Positions 43,228 through 54,517 of a stretch of 64,000 nucleotides of DNA are shown here, in pieces. The notes beneath the pieces were generated by a model. It saw nothing but the letters and a program-made list of their open reading frames with translations, was not told the origin of the DNA and made no database searches. The DNA is from Puccinia triticina (taxonomy: Eukaryota; Basidiomycota; Pucciniomycetes; Pucciniales; Pucciniaceae), in contig NC_070563.1 of assembly GCF_026914185.1 (NCBI RefSeq), positions 3,431,001-3,495,000 of the forward strand, given 5' to 3'. Made by a program: the position numbers and the translations under genes. Position 1 is the first letter of the stretch. The number at the start of each line of letters is the position of its first letter.

Positions 43228-45743
43228 ATAAGGGTACTCCCTTAAAAGGAGTAAACTCAATACCAACCGTTAAGATTAATTCTGGAGTACCTACTTGCAA
43301 AGGTTGGACACACAAAATTTCATCTAAATTATCTTCCCTATATAATTCTACAAAACAAAAATTAATAAAAACAGAAAATAAAACTATTAATCACTTGAGT
43401 TGTTTCAGAAGCTTTCTTTCCTTTGGAAATGTGCTAACACAAGAAATAAAAGAAGATTTTCAATTCTCTGGATCGGACAAGAGTCTCAAAGACTTACTTG
43501 GAAGGGGTTTTGGAGCTAATGCACAGGCGGAAATATGCAAAAACTGGCAGGACGGACGAGTATGGTGTATGACTAAATACAAACCAGTTGGAAAAAAAGT
43601 CAAGCCTGTAAACAAACCAATGCCTCAAGCAATAAACCCATCCCTAAAACGCCCACCACTCTCAAGAGACCCATACAAAACACCACTTACTCCATTTCCA
43701 GCGGAATTTCAGGAAACCACTAAGATAACAGAAGAAAGACTCAAAGTTGTAAACTTTGGACCAGTAGGATGGCTGTATCCAGAAGAGCTAAAGCTTTTTA
43801 AAAATGTTATAGTCATCCGTGAAAAAGCTTTAGCATTCAATCAAGCTGAGCGTGGTCTTTCAAAGCACTCATATGGACTACCTTATGTTATCCCAGTAGT
43901 AGAACATATTCCTTGGCAGAAACAACCTATTCCCATCCCTGCAGCAATAAAAGAAGAGTTCACAGAATTAGTTCGTGAAAGAGTTGAGACTGGTCTATAT
44001 GAGCAGTCCACTTCCAGTTATTCAAGTCCTGTATTTTGTGTTGCCAAACATGATGGCCGCTTGCGGATTGTCCACGACCTTCAAGAAATGAACCGAGTCA
44101 CAATACGTGATGCAGGGCTCCCACCAGCTACAGAAGAATTTGTAGAGTCTTTCTCAGGATGTGCATGCTACGGCTTGGGCGACATTATGGGTGGCTATGA
44201 TGAGAGGGAATTAGCTGAAGAATCTCGACCTCTCACAACTTTTGAAACCCCACTAGGACAATTTCAACTTACACGGCTACCTCAAGGAGCTACAAATTCA
44301 GTTGCGGTATACCAAGCTCAGATGATGTGGATCCTCCAAGACAAAATCCCAGAGAGTGTTGGAGTTTTCATTGATGATGGCGGTATCAAAGGCCCACAGA
44401 CAGACTATGGTGGTGAAGTTCTTAAGGAAAATCCAGGAATACGACACTTTATTTGGGAATATGCCATTCTAGAACATGTATTGTTCAGAATTGAAGAAGC
44501 TGGCCTCACAATATCAGGAAAGAAATTCGCCTGTTGCGTACCAGCTTTGGATATTGTGGGTCATGTAGTCTGCAAGGAAGGACGTAAAGTATCTGCAAAA
44601 AAGAAAAATAAGGTACTAACCTGGCCAACCCCAGCAAATGTAACTGATCTTAGAGGATTTCTGGGGATTTTCACCTACGTCAGAATGTTCATTCAAAACC
44701 TATCCGAAATAGCAGCACCCCTCCGAAAGCTTACACACATAAGCCAAGAATGGGAATGGACTGACCAATGTGAGGAGGCTTTCCAGAAGCTAAAATGGAA
44801 AGTGGGAGAAGATATTGTCCTCAAAAAGCTTGACTACTCAAAAGATGCAGGCATAATCATTTTGGCGGTGGACTCAAGTTTCATTGCTGCAGGAGCAGTA
44901 CTCAGCCAACAAGAGTTGGATACAGGTCTGAACAGACCAGTATTATATGAATCTATTGTATTTTCTCCTGTAGAATCTAGATACTCCCAGCCCAAGTTAG
45001 AACTCTGTGGAGTTGCTCAAATTCTCAAAAAGCTACAAACGGTACTCTGGGGTCAACACTTTGAACTGCAAGTAGATGCTAAGTCCTTAATTGAGATGAT
45101 CAACTCACCATCTTTGCCCAATGCTCCAATGACACAATGGGTAGCATTTATTCAATTATTCTCCTTTGAGCTGGTGCACAAGCCAGGGAAAACCTTCACA
45201 ATTCCAGACGGACTTTCTCGCCGACCTTTAGGACCAGATGAGGACGAATACTACAAGGACACGGATGACTTTGATGAAGATGAACCAGTAATCAGGGCCG
45301 GCTTTCAAACTTTCACAGCACATGTTGTTACGGAGGAGATCAAAGAATGGGAAAGCCCAGGATATTGGTTGGACATGAAACATTACTTACAAACCCTTAG
45401 AAGACCAGAATCTATGGGGAAAGATCAGTTTCTGAAACTACAAAGAAAGTCAATCAATTACTTTGTGAAGGAATCCAAACTAATGAAAAGGCACACTCCC
45501 ACCGCTCAAATGGTAATCTTCAACTCAGATTTTCAGTTGCGCCTCCTGAAAATGGTCCATGAAGATTTAGGTCACAGAGGAGTGGAAGAAACATATCAGC
45601 GCCTAGTATGCCGATTCTGGTGGCCCAGCTTAAAGAAACAAGTTAAGAAATGGGTCAATAGCTGTGAAGCCTGTCAGAAACGGGACCCCACAATACCTCG
45701 TGAAATCAGAAATCCCACCGGTGAAAGTTATCTTTTTGGATGA
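43224..45743 (+). CDS. Reverse transcriptase, RNase H and integrase zinc finger of the 16.5-kb element
   Basis: Open from the frameshift site to TGA at 45741. Reverse transcriptase occupies about residues 150-420 of the 782-residue ORF: SSPVFCVAKHDGRLRIVHDL, CYGLGDIMGGYDE (first Asp), RLPQGATNSV and VGVFIDDGGIKG (FIDD instead of YxDD). RNase H begins IIILAVDSSFIAAGAVLSQQ and includes QPKLELCGVAQILKKLQ. The integrase zinc finger (HEDLGHRG...CEACQKR) is at the C-terminus. The TGA at 45741 separates this from the integrase core in the same frame, so the polyprotein was originally longer. Confidence 0.9.
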   Translation: MNKGTPLKGVNSIPTVKINSGVPTCKGWTHKISSKLSSLYNSTKQKLIKTENKTINHLSCFRSFLSFGNVLTQEIKEDFQFSGSDKSLKDLLGRGFGANAQAEICKNWQDGRVWCMTKYKPVGKKVKPVNKPMPQAINPSLKRPPLSRDPYKTPLTPFPAEFQETTKITEERLKVVNFGPVGWLYPEELKLFKNVIVIREKALAFNQAERGLSKHSYGLPYVIPVVEHIPWQKQPIPIPAAIKEEFTELVRERVETGLYEQSTSSYSSPVFCVAKHDGRLRIVHDLQEMNRVTIRDAGLPPATEEFVESFSGCACYGLGDIMGGYDERELAEESRPLTTFETPLGQFQLTRLPQGATNSVAVYQAQMMWILQDKIPESVGVFIDDGGIKGPQTDYGGEVLKENPGIRHFIWEYAILEHVLFRIEEAGLTISGKKFACCVPALDIVGHVVCKEGRKVSAKKKNKVLTWPTPANVTDLRGFLGIFTYVRMFIQNLSEIAAPLRKLTHISQEWEWTDQCEEAFQKLKWKVGEDIVLKKLDYSKDAGIIILAVDSSFIAAGAVLSQQELDTGLNRPVLYESIVFSPVESRYSQPKLELCGVAQILKKLQTVLWGQHFELQVDAKSLIEMINSPSLPNAPMTQWVAFIQLFSFELVHKPGKTFTIPDGLSRRPLGPDEDEYYKDTDDFDEDEPVIRAGFQTFTAHVVTEEIKEWESPGYWLDMKHYLQTLRRPESMGKDQFLKLQRKSINYFVKESKLMKRHTPTAQMVIFNSDFQLRLLKMVHEDLGHRGVEETYQRLVCRFWWPSLKKQVKKWVNSCEACQKRDPTIPREIRNPTGESYLFG

Positions 45744-46664
45744 GTTGCCCTGGATGCCTGTCACATCAAAGCAGGAAGTTTTAAATACTTAATTGTGGCC
45801 CGTGATGATCTTTCTGGTTGGGTTGAAGCAGCAGCACTGGTAAAACTTACATCAGCAGCTGTTTCCAAGTTTCTCCTGGAAAATTGGGTCTATAAATTTG
45901 GTTCAATAAAAACAGTTACCACTGACAATGGCCCAGAATTCAAGGATGAGTTTGTAGAAGCAGTCAAACAAATTGGGGCAACCTTTCGACCAACTACGCC
46001 ATATTACCCAGAAGGGAATGGGATGATTGAAAGAGGGCACAGACCTATCAAAGATGCCCTTGTCAAAATGTGTGGCGAGTCTGGCGCAAAATGGAAAGAT
46101 CTTTTACCATTAGTTTTTTTTGCGGATCGGATTTCAACAAAGCGCTCAAACGGATATTCACCCTACGAGCTGGTCTTTGGCCAAAAGGCAGTTTTACCTG
46201 TGGACATAGAAGCCAAAACATATCTAGCAGTTGATTGGTCGGAAGTCAGCACCACAGCCAAATTACTAGAGGCCAGGACCAGGCAGCTGGAACAGCGAGA
46301 CAAGATGCTTCAAGAAGCCCGCAAGAAGTTATTAAAGTCACGTGAAGAATCGGTACGATATTGGGACAGAAGGCTAGCATCAAAATTACGGGACCCTTTG
46401 GAGCCAGGCACTTTAGTCCTTACCTAATACAAAAGTCTGGAAGATCAGTGGAGAAAATTATTTTTGCACAGGTGGAATGGACCCTATAGAATCAAAAGAC
46501 AGGTTGAAAAAGTTGCTTACGTCTTAGAAGAATTAGATGGTACTGAGTTAAAAAGGAAGTATGCGGCATCCCACATCAAAAGATATTTTCCTTGGGGAAG
46601 ATCACTAAAAGAGCTAGAGGAAGACACAATGGATGTAGAAGAGGAAGAGTCTGCAGAAATTTCT
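45744..46664 (+). pseudogene. Integrase core and GPY/F module of the 16.5-kb element
   Basis: In frame after the TGA: ALDACHIKAGSFKYLIVARD (first Asp), TTDNGPEFKDEF (second Asp) and YYPEGNGMIERGHRPIKDAL (Glu). A TAA at 46425-46427 follows GTLVLT, then the frame continues to the GPY/F motif (RWNGPYRIKRQVEKVAYVLE) and an acidic tail. The hAT element interrupts the tail at 46673. After it, at 50338, the frame has Asp-Asn-Asp-Glu then TAG, giving the original end of pol. Confidence 0.88.
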
Positions 46665-46672
46665 GATAATGA

Positions 46673-49600
46673 CAACAATGGGTTGCTACATTACGCTACA
46701 TTATCTGGATCTCCCAGTAGCGTAATGATTTGAATGACTGCCCCACTACATTACCGCTAACCGTAGCGGGGAATTTTCACCTTAAGCTGTAGCGTAATGT
46801 CAGGGGTCATTTTTACCCCTATAAACCAGATAGCGACGTAGCATATGTTGACCTAAGAAAGCGCATGAGTCCATCCCCCAGGGGTGAAACATCCCTTTTT
46901 GGCCCCAGAAAAAACGGTGGTTTTCTCCAGGTGTGAAACATCCCTAACCCTGGGAGAGTTTGCCCTTCGGATTCCTGTGTTCCCCTCCGAGTCCTGTGAG
47001 AGATCCCCCCTCTCAACTCAGCTCAAGCCTCCGCACATCCTTCTAAAAAATTTTCCTGGTCATCAACATGGCCCCAGAAGCTCAGCCGTTGGCCACCTCC
47101 AATGCTAACCCTGTTAACACAACCTCTGATTCCCAAGCTGGGTATGCAACTGATCAATCACAGACTCAACTCCGCCGTTCAACCCGTGGTTCTTCGGTGG
47201 TGGTGCCGCTGGACATGGTCACCCCTTCATCTGACTCCAGGGTGAGATTGAGCCGTGCTGGTCCTCAAAAACGGGCAGCACCACCTTCATCAGATGCGGA
47301 AGCAGTTCAGTCAATTGGGCCAGCAAAATAAAAACCACCTTCTTCTACAACTGGCGCGAACTCTGCCGATGTTGATGAGCCGTACGACTATGATCAAGAT
47401 AGTGGTGATGGCTCTATTGAAATCCAGCCCCAAGACAGCAAGAAGACAAATTTGTCAAAGGCGGAAGAGGCTGCGGAGGTCCTGAAATATTACGAGACAC
47501 CGTTCTGGAAGAAAAACGACCCACCCGGAACAGCCCTTAACTATAAGTGCAGATGGTGCAAAGAAATATATTGCGCGCAACTTCTTTCTTGTGGCAATCT
47601 GAAGACACACCGAGATGGAGCAACACAAGTGGACAAATCTGACAAAGGGTGTCCCGGACGGGAGAAAGCCAAGAAGGCTGGGATGATCCTACCCCCTTCA
47701 GTCGCCGAACGTCGGGCTCTAGAAGCCAAGAGTGGAGACGGGTCCATACAACAAGGCATAAAGGGATTCCTTGAGTCCAAGCCTGTCTTTGTAAATCGGG
47801 TCTTGAATCAGCTTTTGATGCTCTGGCAGATTCGTCAGGCATTGCCATGGACTTGCATTGAGGACCCTTTCCTTTGAGTTGCATTTCAATACTGCAATAG
47901 CAAGGCAATACTGTATGGACGGCGATGGTCAGCCAATGAATCTAAGAAGCTGTATAGTATGCTGAAGTCTCATGTATTTGCCGAGTTAAATGTCAGTGTG
48001 ACCTCTCCTTGTTGTCTTAGACACAATGTTCTCCCCTCTGAAACATGACAAATTAAAATCTCTCAACACAGGACCTCGACACTCAGTTCACCCTGATCCA
48101 TGATGTATGGACAACCAAGGGCAACCGTTTTGCCTTCATCGGTGCCGCTGCCGCTTACGTTAATAAGGACTGGGAATACACTGTGCAACACTTGTCACTT
48201 AAGATGATCCCGTGGAAGCACTCTGGGCGGCTTCTGGCACGCCCCATTGCAACTCTTCTTAAAAAGCATAAGCTTCACACCAAGATAAGTGATAACCTTT
48301 TTTTATCCCTTGTTTGATGTTCTGTGCTCTTTCCGATGCTGATACTTCAACTTTTTGTCTCTACATGCTGGCCCAGACCACTGATTCAGGGTCGAACAAC
48401 AATACGATGGCGAGGACAATGTCTACCTTGCTCAAAGACGCCAAGGGTGGATCAGCGGAAGAATCAACTTGGGACCCAACGACCATGCACATCCGGTGCA
48501 TTTGCCACAAGCTGGCTCTCATAGTCAATGCAGGGCTTGCGGCCCTTGCCCTCAAGACACTACCTCCTGGGAAAACTAAGGAATCTGTCTTGGGATTCTT
48601 CCCGGTGCTTGGAAGACTGGAGGAAGAGAACAAGACTGAACTAACTCAGCCGGTGAAAGCTCCCCGGTTTGAAGTTGCTGCAGTTACACCGCCTAGTCCT
48701 GTGATCAATGGCGATTCCGGCAGCGAGTATGGAAATGCTGATGATGAAAAATCAGTAAACGGAGCCCCTTCTGACAATGGTGATTCGAGTTCTGAAGACG
48801 AGGTGGTATCTGAAGGATTACATGAGAAGAGCACAAAACTTCTTGATCTCACCAACAAGGTACTGTTGTACCATCTTTGATCTTTAAAAATCAGAAGGAC
48901 CCGAGCTTACCCTTCTGAATACATAGCTTGATATTGTGATCAAAAAGATCACCTGTTCAGCTGCACAGCGTGCAAACTTTAACCGGGTTGCTCAAGAACT
49001 TAACTTGAACGTGGCTCCGTTAATTGTTGGCTACGGTATTCGCTGGAATATCAAGTACCAGAGTCACAAGAAGGCCATCGATGCTCGAGAGGTCATAGAC
49101 AAGATCCTCATTGAAGATCAAGAGGAAAACAGCCCTGGAGAATTCAACAATGTCTTCTTCTTACCGCGCGATTGGAAAGAGATTGACAATCTCAATCGAG
49201 AGCTTAAGGTGAGATTTTTGTCTTCAATCCAGGCTGTTGCCATGCGAACTGACTGGCCGAATTTTATATATTTAGGTGTTTGTTAACCTTACTTCTGAAA
49301 TGGAAGGCGACTCGGCCACAGGAACACATGTCATCCCAAAGTATCTCGAATTAAAAGAGGGGCTCATCAGCAAGATTGCGGCCTCTTCGCAATCAGCCTC
49401 GCTGTACCCGATGTACCATGCGATGTTGAAGCGATTGGAGAAGTACCGCAGCGAAGCAATGCAATGCGAAACCCTTGTCATGGCCACTATTTTGCATCCA
49501 TGTTACCGGATGACTCTTTTTGAGATTGGCTTTGGAATTGAAAGCTCGGAGGTTGCTGAAGGCCTTCAATTGCTTCAGCGCTGCTTCAGACTAGCGAACG

Positions 49601-50337
49601 ATTGAAAAAAAACAGCGCCAAACACTAGTGATACCGATGTTCTAGAAATCACAAAGCCACACCCTCAGCCCAGCTCACTCATGGGTTGCTTGACATCACG
49701 TATGACCCACCAGCCAACACCAAAAGCGAACGAGATCGAGGCCTACTTGAAAGCAGAACTACCATTCAGCCCCGAGGATTTAGATTGCAAAAGCACTCCA
49801 TTGACATGGTGGAAGGTATGTTCCTTTCCCCCAAAAGTCAGATTATATCAAAGAATTTCACTAACATGGAAACTTTTCCAAACAGGCCAACCAGAAAACC
49901 TACCCCACGCTGGCCATCTTGGCCCGTTCATACCTTGGAGCAACTGGAAGCTCCTGTGCTGTTGAGAGACTATTCTCTGCAGCTTCGGATGTATGTAGCA
50001 GCAACCGAGGCAGGCTGCTCCCTTCAACAATGTCTCATTGTGTCTCAAGCCTTATGTGGCTTTGGGAGGACATCCCTCTGACAGGGGATTTCTCCGAGGC
50101 TGGGAAGGTTTTGAAGGCAATACTGCCATCCAAAAAGAAATGAATATCCATTCTGTAATGTAACGCAAAAAAAAACCCTTCCGATAGCGTAGTTTCAATG
50201 AAAAATCTTTAGAAATATGCACAGATAATGTAGTGCACAAAAATTACATGTAAGTATGTGTAAAGTAGCGGTAGCAACCTTAAAATCACTACTTTACCAT
50301 TACGCTACCGCTACGGGTAGCGTAGTCACCCATTGTT
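46673..50337 (+). mobile_element. hAT transposon, 3.67 kb, with perfect 8-bp target duplication
   Basis: Flanked by GATAATGA at 46665-46672 and 50338-50345. Ends CAACAATGGGTTGCTACATT and (inverted) AACAATGGGTGACTACGCTA form TIRs of about 20 bp. Subterminal regions are rich in tagcg/cgcta motifs, expected transposase-binding repeats. It encodes one intron-bearing transposase. The 476-bp MITE at 37341 has the same ends and is probably its non-autonomous partner. Confidence 0.95.
47068..50143 (+). pseudogene. hAT transposase (BED zinc finger to C-terminal dimerisation domain)
   Basis: ATG at 47068. A BED-type finger lies at about 47545-47650 (YKCRWCKEIYC...LKTHRDG). The catalytic region includes FTLIHDVWTTKGNRFAFIGA (first Asp) and TTDSGSNNNTMARTMSTLL (second Asp), then IRCICHKLALIVNAGL. 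The C-terminal dimerisation domain is YPTLAILARSYLGATGSSCA, VERLFSAASDV and SVSHC-like SLMWL. Introns are visible near 47995-48071, 48287-48374, 48863-48929, 49210-49275 and 49816-49885. Stops at 47329 (TAA), 47875 (TGA, CGA expected) and 49603 (TGA) disable it. It acts in the nucleus by cut and paste. Confidence 0.87.
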
Positions 50338-50345
50338 GATAATGA

Positions 50346-50908
50346 TGAATAGACCTTTGCTCCTGAGTAGGAGGGTAAACTGCTTACAATTGCGTACATT
50401 GCTCAGTTTCCATTGAGCTTAGTCTCTCATTTATACATACCTGGCCAAGATTATAAATGTTCTATATGCATATTGATTCCCGTCACGGTTTTTTTAAGTT
50501 GGGGGAGGTTCCTAGTCATTTCTGAAACACTGTTTTGAGTCAAGATATTTTTTTTATGACTTACATGTGCACTTTTATATATAAAAGACAAACTTTTGAT
50601 GCAGAGTAGGCTGCAGTTTCTTTTGTATGCTGAGGGTATGGGTGGGCACATCAAAGTTCAATTTTTTTTGTCAATGACAAGACTTACTTAAGTATATAAT
50701 TTTATCTCACTTGAAAGTCTCACTTGGGTTCAAATTAGGAGAAAAAACAAAAATTTAATTGCTTAATAAGAGAAAAAAAAAAACTCCTTTTTTTGTCACC
50801 AAAGCTGACAATTGGTTGGGGAAAACCAATAAGTTGGGGGAGGGGAGAGAGAAAAAGAGAATACAATTTTTTTGGATTTAGCGAATACAATTTTTTGGAT
50901 TTTTTTGT
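50346..50908. other. Non-coding pol-to-LTR spacer with extra polypurine-like motifs
   Basis: AT-rich and without a gene. The motif aagttgggggagg, identical to the polypurine tract before the 3' LTR, occurs at about 50497 and again at about 50832. Confidence 0.6.
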
Positions 50909-51882
50909 TTAGTTGATAAGACAGAAGAGAATCATTTTTTTTTTGTTCAGAGGTCCGTTTCGCGGGTCGTGACAAAGAAGAAAAGAAAAAGTTTTTTGGG
51001 CTAAACTTTCAGTACATAGTGTCATATGGGTATTGACTAAAAAAAATGAGAAGAAAAGACACTGGTGTTCAGTCAATAGCAACAAGGGATCAATGAAAGT
51101 CAAGAAAATAAACTTACTTGCGTCCATAAAAGACCCAGAACCAATCACCTGCAAAAGCAAGAGCCTCATTGATCTCGTGTGCAGCTCGAAGTCTGGATGG
51201 TTGACCGGGAATGTCGCGAGAAATCGAGTAAGAACCTGACAGAGACAGTTGATTGCATTCCCAAACGCATAGATCAGATCGAGCATTGGAAGCGGAGGCT
51301 CCGGACAAAACTGCATCCGGGGAGCATCTGGAGTCACAGGAATGTCTTCAACTATAAGTAAAAAAAAAAAAAAGAGAATGTTAATAATTAGAAATCAAGT
51401 CAATAAAACTGTCTATATATTATGTTAGTAAAATGAAGACTGTACATACCAGGAGGAGGGCAATGGTTCGCATTGATATCCATTAGGATCGACCCTTGAT
51501 CTTCCGACATCTCATCATCAGAATCCTCAAACCCCGACTCATTACCCAGTAAATAGACCATGTGCGAGAGCAGGATCCCCTCGTCGCTTCCAACGGATCC
51601 TTCGTTGACAGCCATTGTAGGAAGGTATACAGGAGAGCCCCCTCCAAAGATCTCGCGCTCGAGGGTGCATGGCGAGCTAGGTGATTGATCTTCAACAGCT
51701 GTGTCTCCTTCTTCGTAGTCAGGAAGAGAGTACTGAGGAGAGGGGTTCGAGTCAGCTGGCGAAGCGGGAGGATCGGACGAGGATGACGAGGAAAGGGATG
51801 AAAGAGGAGAAGGTAGGATCTCAATACTATCAGTCGGGCTAGCGCTGTTGGACAAAATTGAGATTACGGACTGATGGGCCAT
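50909..51882 (-). CDS. Antisense three-exon ORF between pol and 3' LTR, function unknown
   Basis: Minus-strand exons 51882-51450, 51351-51118 and 51036-50909 join in frame to 264 codons with canonical introns (donors GTATGT and GTAAGT; acceptors TTATAG and TTTTAG, both after pyrimidine tracts). The N-terminal half is Ser/Pro/Asp-rich and acidic (LSSLSSSSSSDPPASPADSN). The middle is helical (MLDLIYAFGNAINCLCQVLT then HPDFELHTRSMRLLLLQVIG). I recognise no family. It is antisense to gag-pol and 1.8 kb from the 3' LTR. Alternatives are a captured host gene or an element-specific accessory gene. A possible TATA-poor promoter region lies above 51900. Confidence 0.5.
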
Positions 51883-52581
51883 TTTTTATTCCAGCTCGTA
51901 GTGATGAGAACGAGGTGGTTGGCTGAGGGAAAGAGCTGAGAGGCGGGACGAACCTGCTCCTTAAATACTCTGACTGGGCAGCCGCAATTGAGACCGAGCT
52001 GCGCAGATTGAGATCCGATTGGAGGTCAGCGCTTCCTGGGCAGTCAATACAGATCAAACCTTAGCTTCATACAGGCAACAGAGTACCACCTGGATCTTCA
52101 AATTAAGAAGATTATGGAAGAATCGGAGGCTTACTGGCAACCGATGCGCACAGAATCAATCCTTTAGTATCAAGACTCTACATCCCAGTTTTTCAGCGTT
52201 CTGACCTACTAAACACGCGTTGTGATAAAATAACATGAATTACTTCTGTTCTTTAGCTGGCAAACAAACTTGAAGCTTACTGGACTCACGAGCATGCAGA
52301 TCGAGTTCCTTTTTTTTCTAATGATACCACCGCAAACAGTATGCCAAAGGACCTTTGATTGGCACAATGACAGTCAAAAGGTACCTGTATGTTGTACAGT
52401 CTGCTTACCTGACAATCGAAGCTTCTTCAGCAACCTGTACACCTACAAAAACCATACACTGTTTAAACATAGTACATACATGTAGAAAAAGAGAAAAGGA
52501 GCATTTTATTCAGTCTGGTTGAGCAGCAAAGCACGGAAACTACTTAATGAAACCTTAAAGGAAGTGGCCACTTACGAATAA

Positions 52582-52978
52582 CTAAACCAGATGTATACCG
52601 CAAAGTTGATCGTGATCGATGGGGAAGTGTACTCGAGGCTGTATCGTTGTTCGGCAGAAGGGAGGCCAAGCACACTGTACTTCGTGCCGGCTGAGACCCA
52701 CCAGGCCAAACGACTCGAGCCCGAACTTGTTCCGTAGGCCCGCGCCCGCACTTGTGATGATGTAACCCTCGACTATGAAGGCACTAGACCCCCCGCGCGA
52801 CTGCCCCCGTGCAAAACAACGCGCGCGGGCCCGAAACAAAACCACTTGGCGCTGCGAGTTGCACCCTCCGCGTTTTCAGCAAGATGAGGAACATGAAGAC
52901 GTACCGCGGATCTGCGCACCTCTCAGAGACCCTGTAAATAAATTCAAGACCGCATTGTAAATGAAATATTCCGGCCAT
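52582..52978 (-). other. GC-rich open stretch, possible exon remnants
   Basis: Minus-strand frames 52978-52784 and 52845-52582 overlap in different phases and are separated by an acceptor-like tttacag. The second encodes SSAFIVEGYIITSAGAGLRN, then KFGLESFGLVGLSRHEVQCA. Base composition is much GC-richer than its surroundings. No domain is recognised; it may be debris of a host gene in the retrotransposon spacer. Confidence 0.3.
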
Positions 52979-53656
52979 TTACATGAAAATAAAACTTTAC
53001 ACTGGAACCTCACTGCCTACATGATGATGAGAAGGCAGGGGTTGATTTTGCCCAATTCACAGGGATTAAGTGTTTGAATTAAATACAAGCTCAATTCTTT
53101 TGAGGATAATTTGGAAAGCCGGCCACTTTTGGATTAAATATATTACATTTGGATGTCTTTTTTTTACATCATTTTATCCGTCAGGATATTCTTCACATTG
53201 CTATATTTTATTAGGAGTTGTGAGGACTGGAACCCTGAAACAAAGATTCCAGACTGGAATATCAGGTTTAAAAGCCCAAGATAAACACCAACATTATTGA
53301 TATGAATTTTATCAACCAAGTTTTTTTAGGTTTACTTACCATAACAAAACCTATTTTTTATGGCGTTTGGGCGGAAATTTTTTATGGCAGTAGTTGCACA
53401 ATCTTTTCATCATCTAGCCCTGGCTATTGAAAGCCAGAGAGCAATAGTAGATATATTCTAAAGGTAAAAGAATGTGTGAACTAGTCATTTCAGATAGTAT
53501 ATATTTATGAAGAAACTGGCCAAGTTGGAAAAAGCATCATCAATACAAATTTCTGTTTGGATATACTTCAACATTTCGACCAAGTAAAGAGGCGGGAAAA
53601 TCAGCAGCTCTTCAATTCATTATGCAAAACTCTGGCACATTGTCTGGGGACAGACA
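52979..53656. other. No gene recognised
   Basis: AT-rich spacer upstream of the polypurine tract of the 16.5-kb element, with short open frames only. Confidence 0.4.
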
Positions 53657-53672
53657 ATAAGTTGGGGGAGGA
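53657..53672 (+). promoter_or_regulatory. Polypurine tract of the 16.5-kb element
   Basis: Sequence aagttgggggagga lies directly before the 3' LTR start TGTGGTAG, the expected plus-strand priming site. Confidence 0.8.
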
Positions 53673-54513
53673 TGTGGTAGACGCTTTAGTTCTGGATGGG
53701 AAAATTCAAAAATTTCTAGTTTACATATGTAGTGTTACATTACACCATCTTTTGATACACACACTCCCTTCAGCTTATATACACAGTTTTACAAACATGC
53801 ATGTATATAGCTTACATACTACCCTTTTACATATATATGTGGCTGCGTAGCAACCAGCCAGCCTCATATGCAGCTGTGTAGCAACAACAAGCCACTTATT
53901 ACAGTAACCCAGCAACCACAAGCCACATTAATAAAGCGGCATAGTAGCCATGGGGCTGTGCAAGTCAATCAAGCAGACTACACAGCAATACAGAAAGCTG
54001 TGCAGGTCACTTGAGAAGACTCCATAGCAACCAGAGGGCTGTGTAAGCCACACTTGTAACTAGATCACCAGCTAAATTTGCTCATGTATACACTGCCACA
54101 CTGTACATAGCTGTATTTGCACAGCATTTGTAAAGGCACACCAGCCAAAACCCCTCATGTACATAGACCACCAGCATAAATGCCTCACATTTTCCTATAT
54201 AAGGAGAGGCTCTCTCCTCCTTTGTCCCCCATCCATCCAATCAAGGAGATCATCCCCCCCACGAGATTCAAATAAATTATCACCCTCACACTCCCCGCCA
54301 CATAATAAAATACTAGCTTTATATTTTGAAACACACATTCCATTGTGAGCCACTTGTGAGAAAAGTATTCAACCACACTAGACCACTGTCTTCTTGCTTC
54401 CAGCCTAGCTGGGGGTGTTGTCAGTCTTTGTCTTTCAGAGAAGCAGGGGTTTCCCCACACATACTTCTCTAAATTCAGCCATAAGAGGTGCAAACTGCTT
54501 TTGGAGTCACACA
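53673..54513 (+). repeat. 3' LTR, 841 bp
   Basis: Same length as the 5' LTR, beginning TGTGGTAGACGC and ending GGAGTCACACA, with about ten substitutions. The outer CCGG matches the base quartet before the 5' LTR. Confidence 0.95.
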
Positions 54514-54517
54514 CCGG

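Larger units (their letters stand above)
37982..54513 (+). mobile_element. 16.5-kb Ty3/Gypsy-class LTR retrotransposon inserted in Ty3 gag
   Basis: Two 841-bp LTRs of equal length bound it, with CCGG on both outer sides (37978-37981 and 54514-54517). Internal order on the plus strand is gag, protease, reverse transcriptase, RNase H, integrase, so it is Ty3-class. Without its own insertions (a 1.4-kb foldback and a 3.67-kb hAT) it is about 11.4 kb, large because 3.3 kb lies between pol and the 3' LTR. About ten differences between LTRs suggest a fairly recent insertion. Stops in gag, pol and integrase show it is now inactive. Confidence 0.92.
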
